NCBI GenBank assembly: GCA_963782465.1
Contig: CAWAJR010000003.1
Coordinates: 1,116,001-1,180,000 of the forward strand
Source: JAODBJ01 sp963782465
GTDB taxonomy: Bacteria; Actinomycetota; Acidimicrobiia; IMCC26256; PALSA-610
Length of the DNA stretch: 64,000 nucleotides
Direction of reading: 5' to 3'
Translations under genes and position numbers: made by a program
The notes under the pieces: generated by a model
Databases searched by the model: none
The model's input: only the letters and a program-made list of their open reading frames with translations
Told to the model about the DNA's origin: nothing
Part shown: positions 38,022-46,555 of the stretch, piece after piece
Numbering within the stretch: position 1 is the first letter of the stretch
How the letters are laid out: each line of letters starts with the position of its first letter

Positions 38022-38118
38022 TCCCTCCGCCGGCATTACCCGGAGCAGGTTCAAGGGGTCGGTGGCGGTGCGATCGCTCGCGAAGCCACCCTCTCAGCCC
38101 GGTCACCCCGAGCTCCCC
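38022..38118 (-). promoter_or_regulatory. TPP riboswitch (THI element)
   Basis: Read on the minus strand the leader contains all hallmarks of the thiamine pyrophosphate aptamer: GGGGAGC at the 5' side, the invariant GGGCTGAGAGGG bulge, then ACCCCTTGAACCTG and CCGGGTAATGCCGGCGGAGG on the 3' side. The P3 stem is a short GC-rich hairpin (GGTGGCTTCGCGAGCGATCG). The Shine-Dalgarno sequence of the thiamine pyrophosphokinase gene follows at once, so repression of translation by TPP is likely. Confidence 0.95.
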
Positions 38119-38169
38119 GTGGGATTGCTGTCGCCGGCCACCCTAGACCCGCGGGACGGCGCCGGCGCT

Positions 38170-40545
38170 TCACTCGGATGCGAGCAGGGTGGCGGGTCGG
38201 GTGTCGGCCGCGGTGCGGGCGGGGATGGCGGCGATCGCGTTCGCCAGCGCGAAGGTCGCGAGCACGATCGCCACGAACGCGATCGGCACGAACATCGGCG
38301 GCGCGGTCGCGCCCAGGTTGTGCTCGAAGATCCTCCACGACCAGACGCCGGCCAACGCGCCGAGCGGTACACCCACCACGAGCGCCGCGGCCGCGAGCGC
38401 GGTGGCCTCCCAGGCCACCGTGGCCGACACCTGGCGGCGCGTGAAGCCGAGCGACTTGAGAATCGCGAGGTCGGCCCGTCGGGACCGAACCGATGCAACG
38501 AGCATCTGCGCGAGCACGCCGACGCCGAGCAGCGCGAGCAAGCCCGCGAGGAGCAAAGGCGTCGTGTGGACCTGGTCGTAGCTGCGAATGTCGCCGGGTT
38601 GCGCGGGGCCGACGATGGACGCGATGTCGCGCTCGCGCGCTCGCACGCCGGCAATGGTCGCGCCGGGCGCGAGGTCTGCGAGCAGGAAGTCGGCCTCACC
38701 CCGAACGCTCGGCTGCAACCGGTTCAGCGTGGCCGACGTCACCACCGCGCCCTCCCCGACACCGAGCACGTTGTTGCGCGCGAGCGAGGGCAGGAGCGTC
38801 TCGCCGACGACGCGCAGGCTCATCTTCCCGCCGTCGACTGTGGTGGTGCCGATCGTTGCACCAACCGACGTGTGCAGCGCTCGCATCGTCTGCGCACCGA
38901 GGGCGACCTCGCCCGGCGCGGCGGGAATGCGACCGTGCGTCGCAACGGGCAGCGCATGGCCGCGCTCGGCACGCAGACCGTACGCGGGTACGGCTTCATC
39001 GTCGAGCGTGAGGTCGCCGTACGTACCTACGGTGAGCCCGTCGACCTCGGGGTCGCTGCGTACGCGCGCGATCTGCGCGGAGGAGAAGACGAAGTTGTTC
39101 GGCTGCAGCAGCGCACCCCAGGTCCAGCCGTACTGCGCGGGTGTGTTGACGAACCGGTCGAGATTCGTTCCGAAAGTGAGTGCGGCACCAGTGGTCGCGA
39201 TCGCGACAACGAGACCGAACACGGTTGCGAAGGTCGACCCGCCGGGACGGGTTCGGTCAGGCTGGAACGCGAACTGCAATCCGGCCACCGCGCTCGCCGG
39301 CGCCCCCGAGCGCGACGCGGTGTCGACGACGAGCGAACCGCGGCGCCCGGCCGCTGCATCGACCGGTTTGTCACCGTTCACGACCCACGCCGCGACGGCC
39401 ACCATCACCGCGAACAGGGCGACGATCACGACGACGCCCACGACGAGCAGGAGCGCGTCGAATCGGAAACCGGGCGCCGGCTCGACCCGGCGCGCGATCC
39501 CGAGTGGGAACAGGGGCGACAGCAACCACGCGATCAGCAGCGCAGACATCGAACCGGCGACGATCGCGCCGAGGCTGCGCACGACGGCCATCGCGCTGCG
39601 CTGCGTACGACTGGCACCGATCGCGCGCAGCACCGGACCGTCGCTCGAATCGGTGCGCACGAGCCGACCGGCAGCCTGCCCGATCACGACGAGCGCGGTG
39701 ATCGCCGCGACGATGCCGAACGCGTCGAGTGCGTCGGTGTAGGGCCGCACCGCGCGCCCGAACACCGAGACCTGGCGCTGCGTCGTCTGCTCGTCGAACG
39801 GCTGGCCGGGGAAGGTACGACGAAGGCCCGCCTCGAACGGACGGATCCCCCGCGTGCCGTGCCGGAGGCGGACCTTCAGGAACCCGAACTGCGAGTGGAG
39901 CACGAAGCGGCGGGCGAAGGCTCGGGTGCCGAGGATGAAGGAGTCGTCCTCGTTCTGGTTGCTGATGAGCTCGTCGGGCGACGGCGCGATCGCGACGACC
40001 TTCAAGTCGACGGCGGTCTGCGACACGCGGCCGTGGGGCAGGAAGTCGAGGACAGCCACATGGAGCACCGAACCGAGGTGAAGGTGGAGGTCGCGGGCCG
40101 CGGTCCGGTTCACGAGGATCTCGTCGGCCCGGTCGGCTCGTGGCTCCCGACCGGTGAAGTGGGGCAGGCGCGAGACGATGTCCATCGTCCGGCCGAAGCC
40201 TCCGTCGGGGCTCGCCACCACGCCGATCGTGTCGGCGGCCGGCATGTTCGCCGCGCAGGGCCGTACGCAGACGGCGGCACCACCCAACAGTGAAGCGTCG
40301 GCCACGTCGGGAAGCCGCCGGATCTTCGCGAGGTCGTTCATCGCGGCAAAGTTCGCGGGATCGATCTCGATGTCGTCGACCTTGCCCCGCGCCATCAGTC
40401 GCGAGGCCGCGCTCGCGGTTCGGGTTGCCCCGGCGAACGCGGCGAGCACCGCCCCGCCGGCGATCGCGATCAGCATCGCGAACACGACGATGCCGACGCG
40501 CCGGCGCCGAAAGCGCGAGCGCGCATAGAGGCGTACAGCGCTCAT
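38170..40545 (-). CDS. FtsX-like/MacB-type ABC transporter permease, no adjacent ATPase
   Basis: A 791-residue permease with an N-terminal helix (VGIVVFAMLIAIAGGAVLA), a large extracellular domain, three helices around residues 290-385, a second extracellular domain and three C-terminal helices ending near AFVAIVLATFALANAIAAIP. The conserved FtsX segment ADLAILKSLGFTRRQVSATV is present. It matches the two-repeat DUF214/FtsX lipoprotein- or lipid-release permeases. No ABC ATPase or fusion protein is encoded next to it; the nearest ATPase belongs to the thiamine system. ATG 40545 begins MSAVRLYARSRFRRRR, a basic N-terminus usual for this family. Confidence 0.85.
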   Translation of the reverse strand: MSAVRLYARSRFRRRRVGIVVFAMLIAIAGGAVLAAFAGATRTASAASRLMARGKVDDIEIDPANFAAMNDLAKIRRLPDVADASLLGGAAVCVRPCAANMPAADTIGVVASPDGGFGRTMDIVSRLPHFTGREPRADRADEILVNRTAARDLHLHLGSVLHVAVLDFLPHGRVSQTAVDLKVVAIAPSPDELISNQNEDDSFILGTRAFARRFVLHSQFGFLKVRLRHGTRGIRPFEAGLRRTFPGQPFDEQTTQRQVSVFGRAVRPYTDALDAFGIVAAITALVVIGQAAGRLVRTDSSDGPVLRAIGASRTQRSAMAVVRSLGAIVAGSMSALLIAWLLSPLFPLGIARRVEPAPGFRFDALLLVVGVVVIVALFAVMVAVAAWVVNGDKPVDAAAGRRGSLVVDTASRSGAPASAVAGLQFAFQPDRTRPGGSTFATVFGLVVAIATTGAALTFGTNLDRFVNTPAQYGWTWGALLQPNNFVFSSAQIARVRSDPEVDGLTVGTYGDLTLDDEAVPAYGLRAERGHALPVATHGRIPAAPGEVALGAQTMRALHTSVGATIGTTTVDGGKMSLRVVGETLLPSLARNNVLGVGEGAVVTSATLNRLQPSVRGEADFLLADLAPGATIAGVRARERDIASIVGPAQPGDIRSYDQVHTTPLLLAGLLALLGVGVLAQMLVASVRSRRADLAILKSLGFTRRQVSATVAWEATALAAAALVVGVPLGALAGVWSWRIFEHNLGATAPPMFVPIAFVAIVLATFALANAIAAIPARTAADTRPATLLASE

Positions 40546-40713
40546 CCGCGCCGGCCCTCGCAGTCGCGGCCCTGCACCGTCACGATCTCCTTGCCGCAGG
40601 CAGCATCGCTGCTCCCGTACCCCCGATCTCCGAATGACACGGTACGACCCGCACGGCCCGGCTGAAGAGCCTGCCAGCCGGATCGTTTCGGTGATACAGG
40701 CACCCCCCCGGAA

Positions 40714-40765
40714 CGAACCTGCGTCAGTTTTCGCACCTCACAGGGGCAAAACTGACGCAGGTTCG
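40714..40765. repeat. Inverted repeat with CGAACCTGCGTCAGTTTT arms (copy 2)
   Basis: An 18-base perfect stem (40714-40731 with 40748-40765) and a 16-base loop beginning CGCACCTCAC, flanked by C and G runs that could lengthen it. Shares stem core and loop with the element at 31355-31392. It lies between the FtsX-like permease start and the 3' end of the glucosaminidase gene. Confidence 0.9.
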
Positions 40766-40783
40766 GGGGGGGTGAGCGAGGGT

Positions 40784-42265
40784 TTACGGCTTCAGCATGA
40801 GCCCGACGGCCGTGCCGGTGATGCGGGCCGGGAACCCGATGCGGCGGGCGTCACCGAGCGCAATGACGGTGCCGTCGACCGTTTCGATCCAGTAGCCGTG
40901 ACCGGTCGGGCTCGCGACGATGCGCGAAGACGACGGGAACCCGCAACCGGCGACGCTGCCGTAGTAGAGCGCGTCGCCGAACGAGTACACGCTGCCGTCC
41001 CTTCCGAGCATCCAGTAGCCGCGGCCGCTGGGTGTGCGGGCCATCGACACGATCCCGGCGGGGATGTGGCGGTTGCCGAGGGAGCCGTAGAACTTCGCGT
41101 CGCCGAAGGCGAACAGGCCACCATCGGAGGCGAACAGCCAGTAGCCCTTGCCGCTGGCGGTGCGTTCCATGCCGAGCACCGGTTGGTTGAGGCGGCGGTT
41201 GCCCATCGACCCGTGGAACACGGCGTCACCGAAGGAGAAGACGCCGCCGTCGAACGCGACCAACCAGTAGCCGCGGCCGCTCGCGGTGCGTTTCATCCCG
41301 AGGATGGGTGCGCGCAGGTGGATACGCCCGGTCGAACCGTAGAAACCGGCGTGGCCGTAGTTGAAGATGCCGCCGTCGGTCGCGACGAGCCAGTAGCCGC
41401 TACCGGCCGGGTTCCCCTCGCCGCCGACGACGGGTTTGCGCAACGTGAGGTTGCCCGCGGAGCCGAGGAAGCGGGCGGTCCCGAACGACTGCACGCCGCC
41501 GTCGCTGGCCGCCACCCAGTACCCGTTGCCGGATTGGGCGGCCGAACCACCGGGTGAGTACGGCAGGCACACGGCACGCGCACCGTTGTAGACGAGTGCT
41601 TCGGAGTACAGCTGGATGATGTTCAGGCCGTAGGTTGGCGAGCTGGCCCAGATGTCGATGCCGCTCGCCCCGCCGAAGAGCTCCCAGGTCGGTGCGACAC
41701 CGATGCGGTCCGACGGCGGGTGGATCAAGAGGCGCAGGTTGCGCGTGGTCGAGTCGGCGTAGCCGCGAAGCAGTTGGATCTGGGTGCGGATGCCGATCGT
41801 CGCGCTCGGGAAGCACCGGCTCGGCGCGGTTTCGTCTTGGCAGTGGTAGCCGCTCGGGCGACCGTCGTACGCGTAGAGGCCGGCGAAGTTGTTGAACCAC
41901 GGCCGGATCTGGCCGCTGTTCGGGAAGGAGAACCAGCCTGTTTCGATGATCGACTGGACGAACGCGATGTCGCCGCGCACACCTTGGATGCGGCCTTCGT
42001 CGATGAAGAGCTGCGCAAGTGTCTTGATGTTGTTGCCGGCGCCCGGCGCGCGCGGCGCGACGCCTTGCCGCACGTGGTTGTACCAGCGGGCAAGCTGCGA
42101 CGCCGACAGCAGGTTCGCGCCCATGACGGGCGTGTGCGTCGTCGGCCGGGCCGACGACGCCCGCACGACTCCGGGTTGCGCGGCGCTCAGCGGCGCCGCC
42201 GAGAATGCGAGCAACGACGCGATGATGATCGCGACACGAACGAAACGATGCTGTGCGTGAAGCAT
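40784..42265 (-). CDS. Secreted glucosaminidase with DGG-type repeats
   Basis: A 493-residue exported protein. The signal peptide is VAIIIASLLAFSAAPLSA followed by an AQP cleavage region. Residues about 55-225 are an endo-beta-N-acetylglucosaminidase-like domain: LFIDEGRIQGVRGDIAFVQS with catalytic-type Glu, then ETGWFSFPNSGQIRPWFNNF and FAGLYAYDGRP. Residues about 245-490 hold at least five copies of a 45-50 residue repeat (GYWLVAFDGGVFSFGDA, then FxGSxG), probably a beta-propeller or a wall-binding module. Such an architecture is frequent in Acidimicrobiia. It is expected to cleave peptidoglycan glycan strands at the cell surface. Confidence 0.88.
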   Translation of the reverse strand: MLHAQHRFVRVAIIIASLLAFSAAPLSAAQPGVVRASSARPTTHTPVMGANLLSASQLARWYNHVRQGVAPRAPGAGNNIKTLAQLFIDEGRIQGVRGDIAFVQSIIETGWFSFPNSGQIRPWFNNFAGLYAYDGRPSGYHCQDETAPSRCFPSATIGIRTQIQLLRGYADSTTRNLRLLIHPPSDRIGVAPTWELFGGASGIDIWASSPTYGLNIIQLYSEALVYNGARAVCLPYSPGGSAAQSGNGYWVAASDGGVQSFGTARFLGSAGNLTLRKPVVGGEGNPAGSGYWLVATDGGIFNYGHAGFYGSTGRIHLRAPILGMKRTASGRGYWLVAFDGGVFSFGDAVFHGSMGNRRLNQPVLGMERTASGKGYWLFASDGGLFAFGDAKFYGSLGNRHIPAGIVSMARTPSGRGYWMLGRDGSVYSFGDALYYGSVAGCGFPSSSRIVASPTGHGYWIETVDGTVIALGDARRIGFPARITGTAVGLMLKP

Positions 42266-42433
42266 GTGCGTTCTCGGGGCTCGAGGGTCCGTGTACGTGC
42301 CCGCGTCGAGGGCTACGCCCTCGGCCCCTCCCGCCGGAGCAGCACCCTAGCAGGGTGACCCGGAAACGGGACCGGCAACGCGCGCGTCGTTGCCGGCGCG
42401 CGCTTCGCGCAGAATCGATCGACTCGCGACGGT

Positions 42434-44083
42434 TCAGGACTTCGACACGGCCTGGGCGACGAGCTTCAGCGCGGTCTCTTTCGCGGTGCGGTAGTCGGGC
42501 TTGCCGTTCGGCAGGCGCGGGACTTCGCCGACGAGCAGGAGCTGGCGCGGCACCTTGTAGCCGGCGATCTGGCCGCGGGCGTGTTCTTGGAGTTCGTCGA
42601 GCGTCGGCTCGCACCCGGGGCGCGGCTGCAAGAGCGCGGCGACCGATTCACCCCAACGTTCGTCGGGGACACCCACGACGAGCACGTCGAACACTTCGGG
42701 GTGCGACTTCAAGACGCCTTCGACTTCTTCCGGGTAGATCTTCTCGCCGCCGGAGTTGATCGACACCGAACCGCGGCCGAGCAGGGTGATACGGCCGTCG
42801 GCTTCGACGGTCGCGGCGTCGCCGGGGATCGACCAGCGCCGGCCCTGTTTGTCGGTGATGAAGGTGGCGGCCGTCTTCTCGGGGTCGTTGTAGTAACCGA
42901 GCGGGATGTTGCCGCCGCGGGCGAGGCGCCCGACCTTGCCGGAGCCGGGTTCGATCGGCTCGAAGTTCTCGTCGAGCACGACGGAGTCGGCCGACGCGAG
43001 GACGGTGGTGATGCCTTCCTTCGGCGCGTCACCTTTCTGTACGACGCGGATGCCGTTCATCCCGCCTTCGGTCGAACCGATCGCGTCGGTCATCACGACA
43101 TATTCGGGAAGCAGGCGCTGCAACTGCTCTTTGACGGTCTGGGAGAAGATGGCGGCGGTGCTCCCGAACGAGACGATCGACGACACGTCGGCCTGGTCGC
43201 CGAGCCGTTCCAGGGTGTCGGCGAGGGGTCGGGCCATCGCGTCGCCGGTCACCGACAAGACGTTGATCCGTTCACGAGCGACGAGTTCCCACACCTTCTC
43301 CGGATCGAACTTGTCGATGATCACGGCGGTGTTGCCCTCGAACAGCGATCGGAACGTGCCGAACTGCCCGGCGCCGTGCATGAGGGGCGGTACCGGCATC
43401 ATCACGAGGCCGTTCGGCGCGTTCGGGTCGATCTTGTCGGACGCGGCCGTCGGCGTCGTGACGCGCTCGCCCGTGAACGCGTCGATGCCGCCACCGAGCG
43501 CGTAGTACACGTCTTCCTGGCGCCACATCACGCCTTTCGGCATGCCCGTCGTGCCGCCGGTGTAGAGAAGGTAGATGTCGTCGTCGGAGCGTTCACCGAA
43601 ATCGCGTTCAGGTGAACCGGAGGCGATCGCGGCCTCGAACTCGATGGGGTCGAGCGCGCTGTCGTCGGCGTCGCTGCCGTCCCACTCGATGCGGAAGAAG
43701 TGCTGCAGTTTCGGTTGCGCGTCGCGGGCCCGGGCGATGATCGGGCCGTACTCGCGCTGGTACACGAGGGCGACGAGATCGGCGTTGTCGAACAGGTACC
43801 GCAGTTCGTGCTCGACATACCGGAAGTTGACGTTCACCGGCACGGCCCGGAGTTTGTAGAGCGCGAACATCGACTCGACCCACTCGATGCAGTTCGTCGC
43901 GTAGATCCCGACATGGTCGCCCGCCTTGATGCCCTCGGCGGAGAACGCGTGCGCGAGGCGGTTTGTGCGTGCTTCCAACTCGCCGTAGGTGATGCGGCGG
44001 CGAACGTCGACGACCGCGGTGCGGGCCGGGACCTTGTCGGCGGCCAGTTCGAACAAGTCGGCGAAGTTGTAGTGGGGCACCAT
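42434..44083 (-). CDS. FadD-like acyl-CoA synthetase (AMP-dependent ligase)
   Basis: A 549-residue acyl-CoA ligase that activates a fatty or steroid-type acid through an acyl-adenylate. The P-loop-like motif is YLLYTGGTTGMPKGVMW, the ANL A5 region is DAIGSTEGGMNG, the hinge region reads ITLLGRGSVSINSGGEKIYP, and the C-terminal catalytic Lys lies in PRLPNGKPDYR. The TGGTTGMPKGVMWR form is shared with mycobacterial FadD17/FadD19-like sterol side-chain ligases. Start is ATG 44083. A TAGAACACGTTCCA site beginning nine bases upstream matches the KstR operator and predicts control by the TetR regulator encoded at 47469. Confidence 0.93.
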   Translation of the reverse strand: MVPHYNFADLFELAADKVPARTAVVDVRRRITYGELEARTNRLAHAFSAEGIKAGDHVGIYATNCIEWVESMFALYKLRAVPVNVNFRYVEHELRYLFDNADLVALVYQREYGPIIARARDAQPKLQHFFRIEWDGSDADDSALDPIEFEAAIASGSPERDFGERSDDDIYLLYTGGTTGMPKGVMWRQEDVYYALGGGIDAFTGERVTTPTAASDKIDPNAPNGLVMMPVPPLMHGAGQFGTFRSLFEGNTAVIIDKFDPEKVWELVARERINVLSVTGDAMARPLADTLERLGDQADVSSIVSFGSTAAIFSQTVKEQLQRLLPEYVVMTDAIGSTEGGMNGIRVVQKGDAPKEGITTVLASADSVVLDENFEPIEPGSGKVGRLARGGNIPLGYYNDPEKTAATFITDKQGRRWSIPGDAATVEADGRITLLGRGSVSINSGGEKIYPEEVEGVLKSHPEVFDVLVVGVPDERWGESVAALLQPRPGCEPTLDELQEHARGQIAGYKVPRQLLLVGEVPRLPNGKPDYRTAKETALKLVAQAVSKS

Positions 44084-44091
44084 CGCCGAAG

Positions 44092-44105
44092 TAGAACACG
44101 TTCCA
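44092..44105. promoter_or_regulatory. KstR-like operator (TAGAACACGTTCCA) before acyl-CoA synthetase
   Basis: The 14 bases match the mycobacterial KstR consensus TnnAACnnGTTnnA at all eight fixed positions. It starts nine bases upstream of the ATG of the FadD-like gene. An almost identical site lies at the same distance before the KstR-like regulator gene. Confidence 0.6.
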
Positions 44106-44144
44106 TATTCGGTCGCAAGCGGGACGGCACGCGACGATGAGCGG

Positions 44145-44639
44145 GTGCAGGTGCGAGCGCTGGACCGCGACGAGTACGAACTGCTGCGCACGCTACGGGT
44201 GCGCATGCTCGAAGACGCCCCGGACGCGTTCACCATCACCGCCGAGGCCGAACGCAGCCATCCGCTGTCGTGGTGGCGCGACCGGCTCGTCGCGACGTGC
44301 ATCGACCCGAAGCGTCTCGCCCTCGTCGCCGAGATCGGTGATCGCCCCGTTGGCTCGGTGCTCGGCGTGATCGACAACTGGGACCGCAAGCTCGCCCATC
44401 TCTACGCGCTCTGGGTCGAGCGCGACGTCCGCCGCCGGGGCGTGGCCAGCTCGCTCGTCGCGACCGTGTTCGACTGGGCGCGGGAACGGGGCGCGGCGGC
44501 GATCGACCTGTCGGTCACGGTCGGCAACTTCGGCGCGACGAAGCTCTACCAGGACCACGGTTTCGTCGATACCGGCGAGCGCGAGCCACTCCGTTCGGGT
44601 TCGCCGCTGCAGCTGATGAAGATGCGCGCGCCGCTCTGA
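44145..44639 (+). CDS. GNAT-family N-acetyltransferase
   Basis: A 164-residue acetyl-CoA-dependent acetyltransferase. The acetyl-CoA-binding motif A reads LWVERDVRRRGVASSLVATV, with the R/Q-x-x-G-x-G/A form RRRGVA, and motif B is TKLYQDHGFVDTG. The N-terminal strand-helix (VRALDRDEYELLRTLRVRML, EDAPDAF) is typical of the small RimI-like group. GTG 44145 is chosen because it is the only in-frame start before the first strand. It is divergent from the FadD-like gene and converges with an SRPBCC gene; the substrate is unknown. Confidence 0.92.
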   Translation: MQVRALDRDEYELLRTLRVRMLEDAPDAFTITAEAERSHPLSWWRDRLVATCIDPKRLALVAEIGDRPVGSVLGVIDNWDRKLAHLYALWVERDVRRRGVASSLVATVFDWARERGAAAIDLSVTVGNFGATKLYQDHGFVDTGEREPLRSGSPLQLMKMRAPL

Positions 44640-44655
44640 GCGCGTCAGCGTGCGA

Positions 44656-45120
44656 TCACGAAGTCGTGGGCGACTCGACCTCGGCCTTGATCCGTTCGAG
44701 GGTCGTACGCATCCCGTTGCGGTTGGTCTTCCCGCGCGTCCAGCCGAACAGTGCCCAGTAGAGCCGCAAAGGGATCGTGGGCGTGAGTTGGAACGACTCC
44801 GTCACGTCGGTGCCGTCGCCACTCGGCGCGAGCCGGTAACCCCACACGTTCAAGGGTTTGCCTTCGGGCCCGACACCGAACGCGAACTCGCGCCCCGGTT
44901 CGCACGCGGTCACGGTGCACGTCGTCCAGTACACGGGGCCCTTGCCGTTCCGTTTCACATGGCCACGGAACTTCGCGCCGACTGCCGGCCCCGTCGCGCC
45001 GTCGAGCCATTCGGCCTCGAAGGTTTCGGGGCTGTACCGGCCGATCTTGGTGACGTCGCTCACGAGGTCGAACACGCGCTCGGGCGGCGCCGACATGTGC
45101 ACGGTGACAGCATCATGCAT
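44656..45120 (-). CDS. SRPBCC/polyketide-cyclase-like lipid-binding protein
   Basis: A 154-residue START/Bet v1-fold protein. The opening strand and helix AVTVHMSAPPERVFDLVSDV followed by SPETFEAEWLDGATGPAVGA are diagnostic for the SRPBCC superfamily. The central strands (CTVTACEPGREFAFGVG) and the long C-terminal helix (TRGKTNRNGMRTTLERIKAE) complete it. Such proteins bind hydrophobic ligands; no active site can be assigned. The gene is divergent from the amine oxidase gene and converges with the GNAT gene, 16 bases away. Confidence 0.88.
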   Translation of the reverse strand: MHDAVTVHMSAPPERVFDLVSDVTKIGRYSPETFEAEWLDGATGPAVGAKFRGHVKRNGKGPVYWTTCTVTACEPGREFAFGVGPEGKPLNVWGYRLAPSGDGTDVTESFQLTPTIPLRLYWALFGWTRGKTNRNGMRTTLERIKAEVESPTTS

Positions 45121-45169
45121 GGCCGCACCCTAGGGCGGCTCTTGCGGGGCCGCACGCGGGACGCGCGTG

Positions 45170-45175
45170 TACGGT
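45170..45175 (+). promoter_or_regulatory. -10 box (TACGGT) of leaderless amine oxidase gene
   Basis: TACGGT ends eight bases before GTG 45184 and no Shine-Dalgarno sequence is present, supporting both a leaderless transcript and this start codon. Confidence 0.5.
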
Positions 45176-45183
45176 CCGCGCTC

Positions 45184-46542
45184 GTGACGGAGCCGGTCGA
45201 GGCCGAGGTGTGCGTCGTGGGCGCCGGCTTCGCGGGGCTGAGCGCGGCGCGGCGCCTCCATCAGGCGTCGATGTCGGTGGTCGTGCTCGAGGCCCGAGAC
45301 CGGGTCGGCGGCCGGATCTGGACCGAGGACCGTGCCGGAGGCCTCCCGGTCGATCGAGGCGGCGCGTGGCTCGGCCCCCGGCACGACGCCATCTTCGGGT
45401 TGGCCCGCGAGGTGGGAGCGACGACCTACAAGACCTGGGTGAAGGGCGCGCACCTGCTCATCGACGGCGACCGCACGCGCCGCTACACCGGCCTCATCCC
45501 GAAGATCAGCCCACTTGCGGTGGCAACGATCGCGCGGGCGCAGTTCAAGGTCGACCGGCTGGCGAGACGCGTGCCGCTCGACGCGCCGTGGGACGCGAAA
45601 CGCGCCGGGGAGTGGGACGGGCGTTCCGTCGCGTCGTGGCTCGAAACCGCCGGCATCCGTACGCCGATCGCCCGCGAACTGTTCGAGATGGCAGTACGCG
45701 GATTGTTCACCGGCGACCTCTCCGACACGTCGTTCCTGAACCTTCTCTTCCTCGTCCGCGCGCACGGCAGCCTCAGCACGCTGTTCTCGATCGAGAACGG
45801 CGCTCAGGAGAACCTGGTCGACGGCGGCGCCGGGTCGATCGCGCGAGCGGTCGCGGCAACGCTCGGCGACGCGGTGCGGCTGAACTCGCCGGTCCGGTCG
45901 ATCCGCCAACAACGCGACCACGTCGTTGTCGACGCGAACGAAACGGTCGTGAACGCGCGTCGGGTCGTCGTCGCGGTGCCGCCGGCCCTCGCGCTCGACA
46001 TCGCGTTCGACCCACCGCTTCCCGACGACCGGGTCGCGCTCTACCGCAGCGCCGTCGCCGGCCCGGAGACGAAAACGCTCGCCGTCTACGACGAACCGTT
46101 CTGGCGCACCGACGGGTTCAGCGGCCAGACCGCGCACCCCGGATCGCCGGCCGAGGTGACGATCGACGCGTCACCCAACGCGGCGACGCACGGCGTGATC
46201 GCGTCGTTCACGTTCGGCCCGGTCGCGACCCGCGTCGACGCACTCGACCCTGCCGAACGCCGCCGCGCCGTGCTCGACGCACTGGCGTCGCGGCTCGGCC
46301 CGCGAGCGGCGCAGCCCGTCGACTACGTCGAGACGGCCTGGTGGCACGAGGAATGGACGCGCGGCTGCTCGATGGCACACTTCCCGCCCGGCGTGCTGAC
46401 CCGTCACGGTCACCTGCTGCGCGAACCTCTCGACCGGTTGCACTGGGCCGGCACCGAAACCGCGACCATGTCGTACGGGTCGATCGACGGCGCGGTACGT
46501 TCCGGCGTACGCGCCGCGTGCGAGATCCTCGATCGCGTCTGA
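45184..46542 (+). CDS. Flavin monoamine oxidase-like protein
   Basis: A 452-residue FAD amine oxidase. The dinucleotide-binding motif is CVVGAGFAGLSAARRLHQ, followed by VLEARDRVGGRIWT, the GG doublet region of the family, and GGAWLGPRHDAIFGLAREVG. The C-terminal FAD-contact motif reads LHWAGTETATMSYGSIDGAV. Members oxidise amines, polyamines or ring compounds; the usual aromatic cage residues could not be judged. The frame is open upstream to 44650, but GTG 45184 starts just before the FAD fold and has a -10 box. It converges with the sulfotransferase gene. Confidence 0.93.
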   Translation: MTEPVEAEVCVVGAGFAGLSAARRLHQASMSVVVLEARDRVGGRIWTEDRAGGLPVDRGGAWLGPRHDAIFGLAREVGATTYKTWVKGAHLLIDGDRTRRYTGLIPKISPLAVATIARAQFKVDRLARRVPLDAPWDAKRAGEWDGRSVASWLETAGIRTPIARELFEMAVRGLFTGDLSDTSFLNLLFLVRAHGSLSTLFSIENGAQENLVDGGAGSIARAVAATLGDAVRLNSPVRSIRQQRDHVVVDANETVVNARRVVVAVPPALALDIAFDPPLPDDRVALYRSAVAGPETKTLAVYDEPFWRTDGFSGQTAHPGSPAEVTIDASPNAATHGVIASFTFGPVATRVDALDPAERRRAVLDALASRLGPRAAQPVDYVETAWWHEEWTRGCSMAHFPPGVLTRHGHLLREPLDRLHWAGTETATMSYGSIDGAVRSGVRAACEILDRV

Positions 46543-46555
46543 AGCGGTGCGCCCG

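Noticed and set aside
38008..40293. 761-residue plus-strand frame covering the riboswitch and FtsX-like gene
   Set aside because: Antisense shadow; the riboswitch and permease on the minus strand are strongly supported.
31355..40765. The GCGTCAGTTTT repeats as ordinary terminators
   Set aside because: The T run lies inside the stem next to the loop rather than after the stem, and the loop sequence is conserved between copies.
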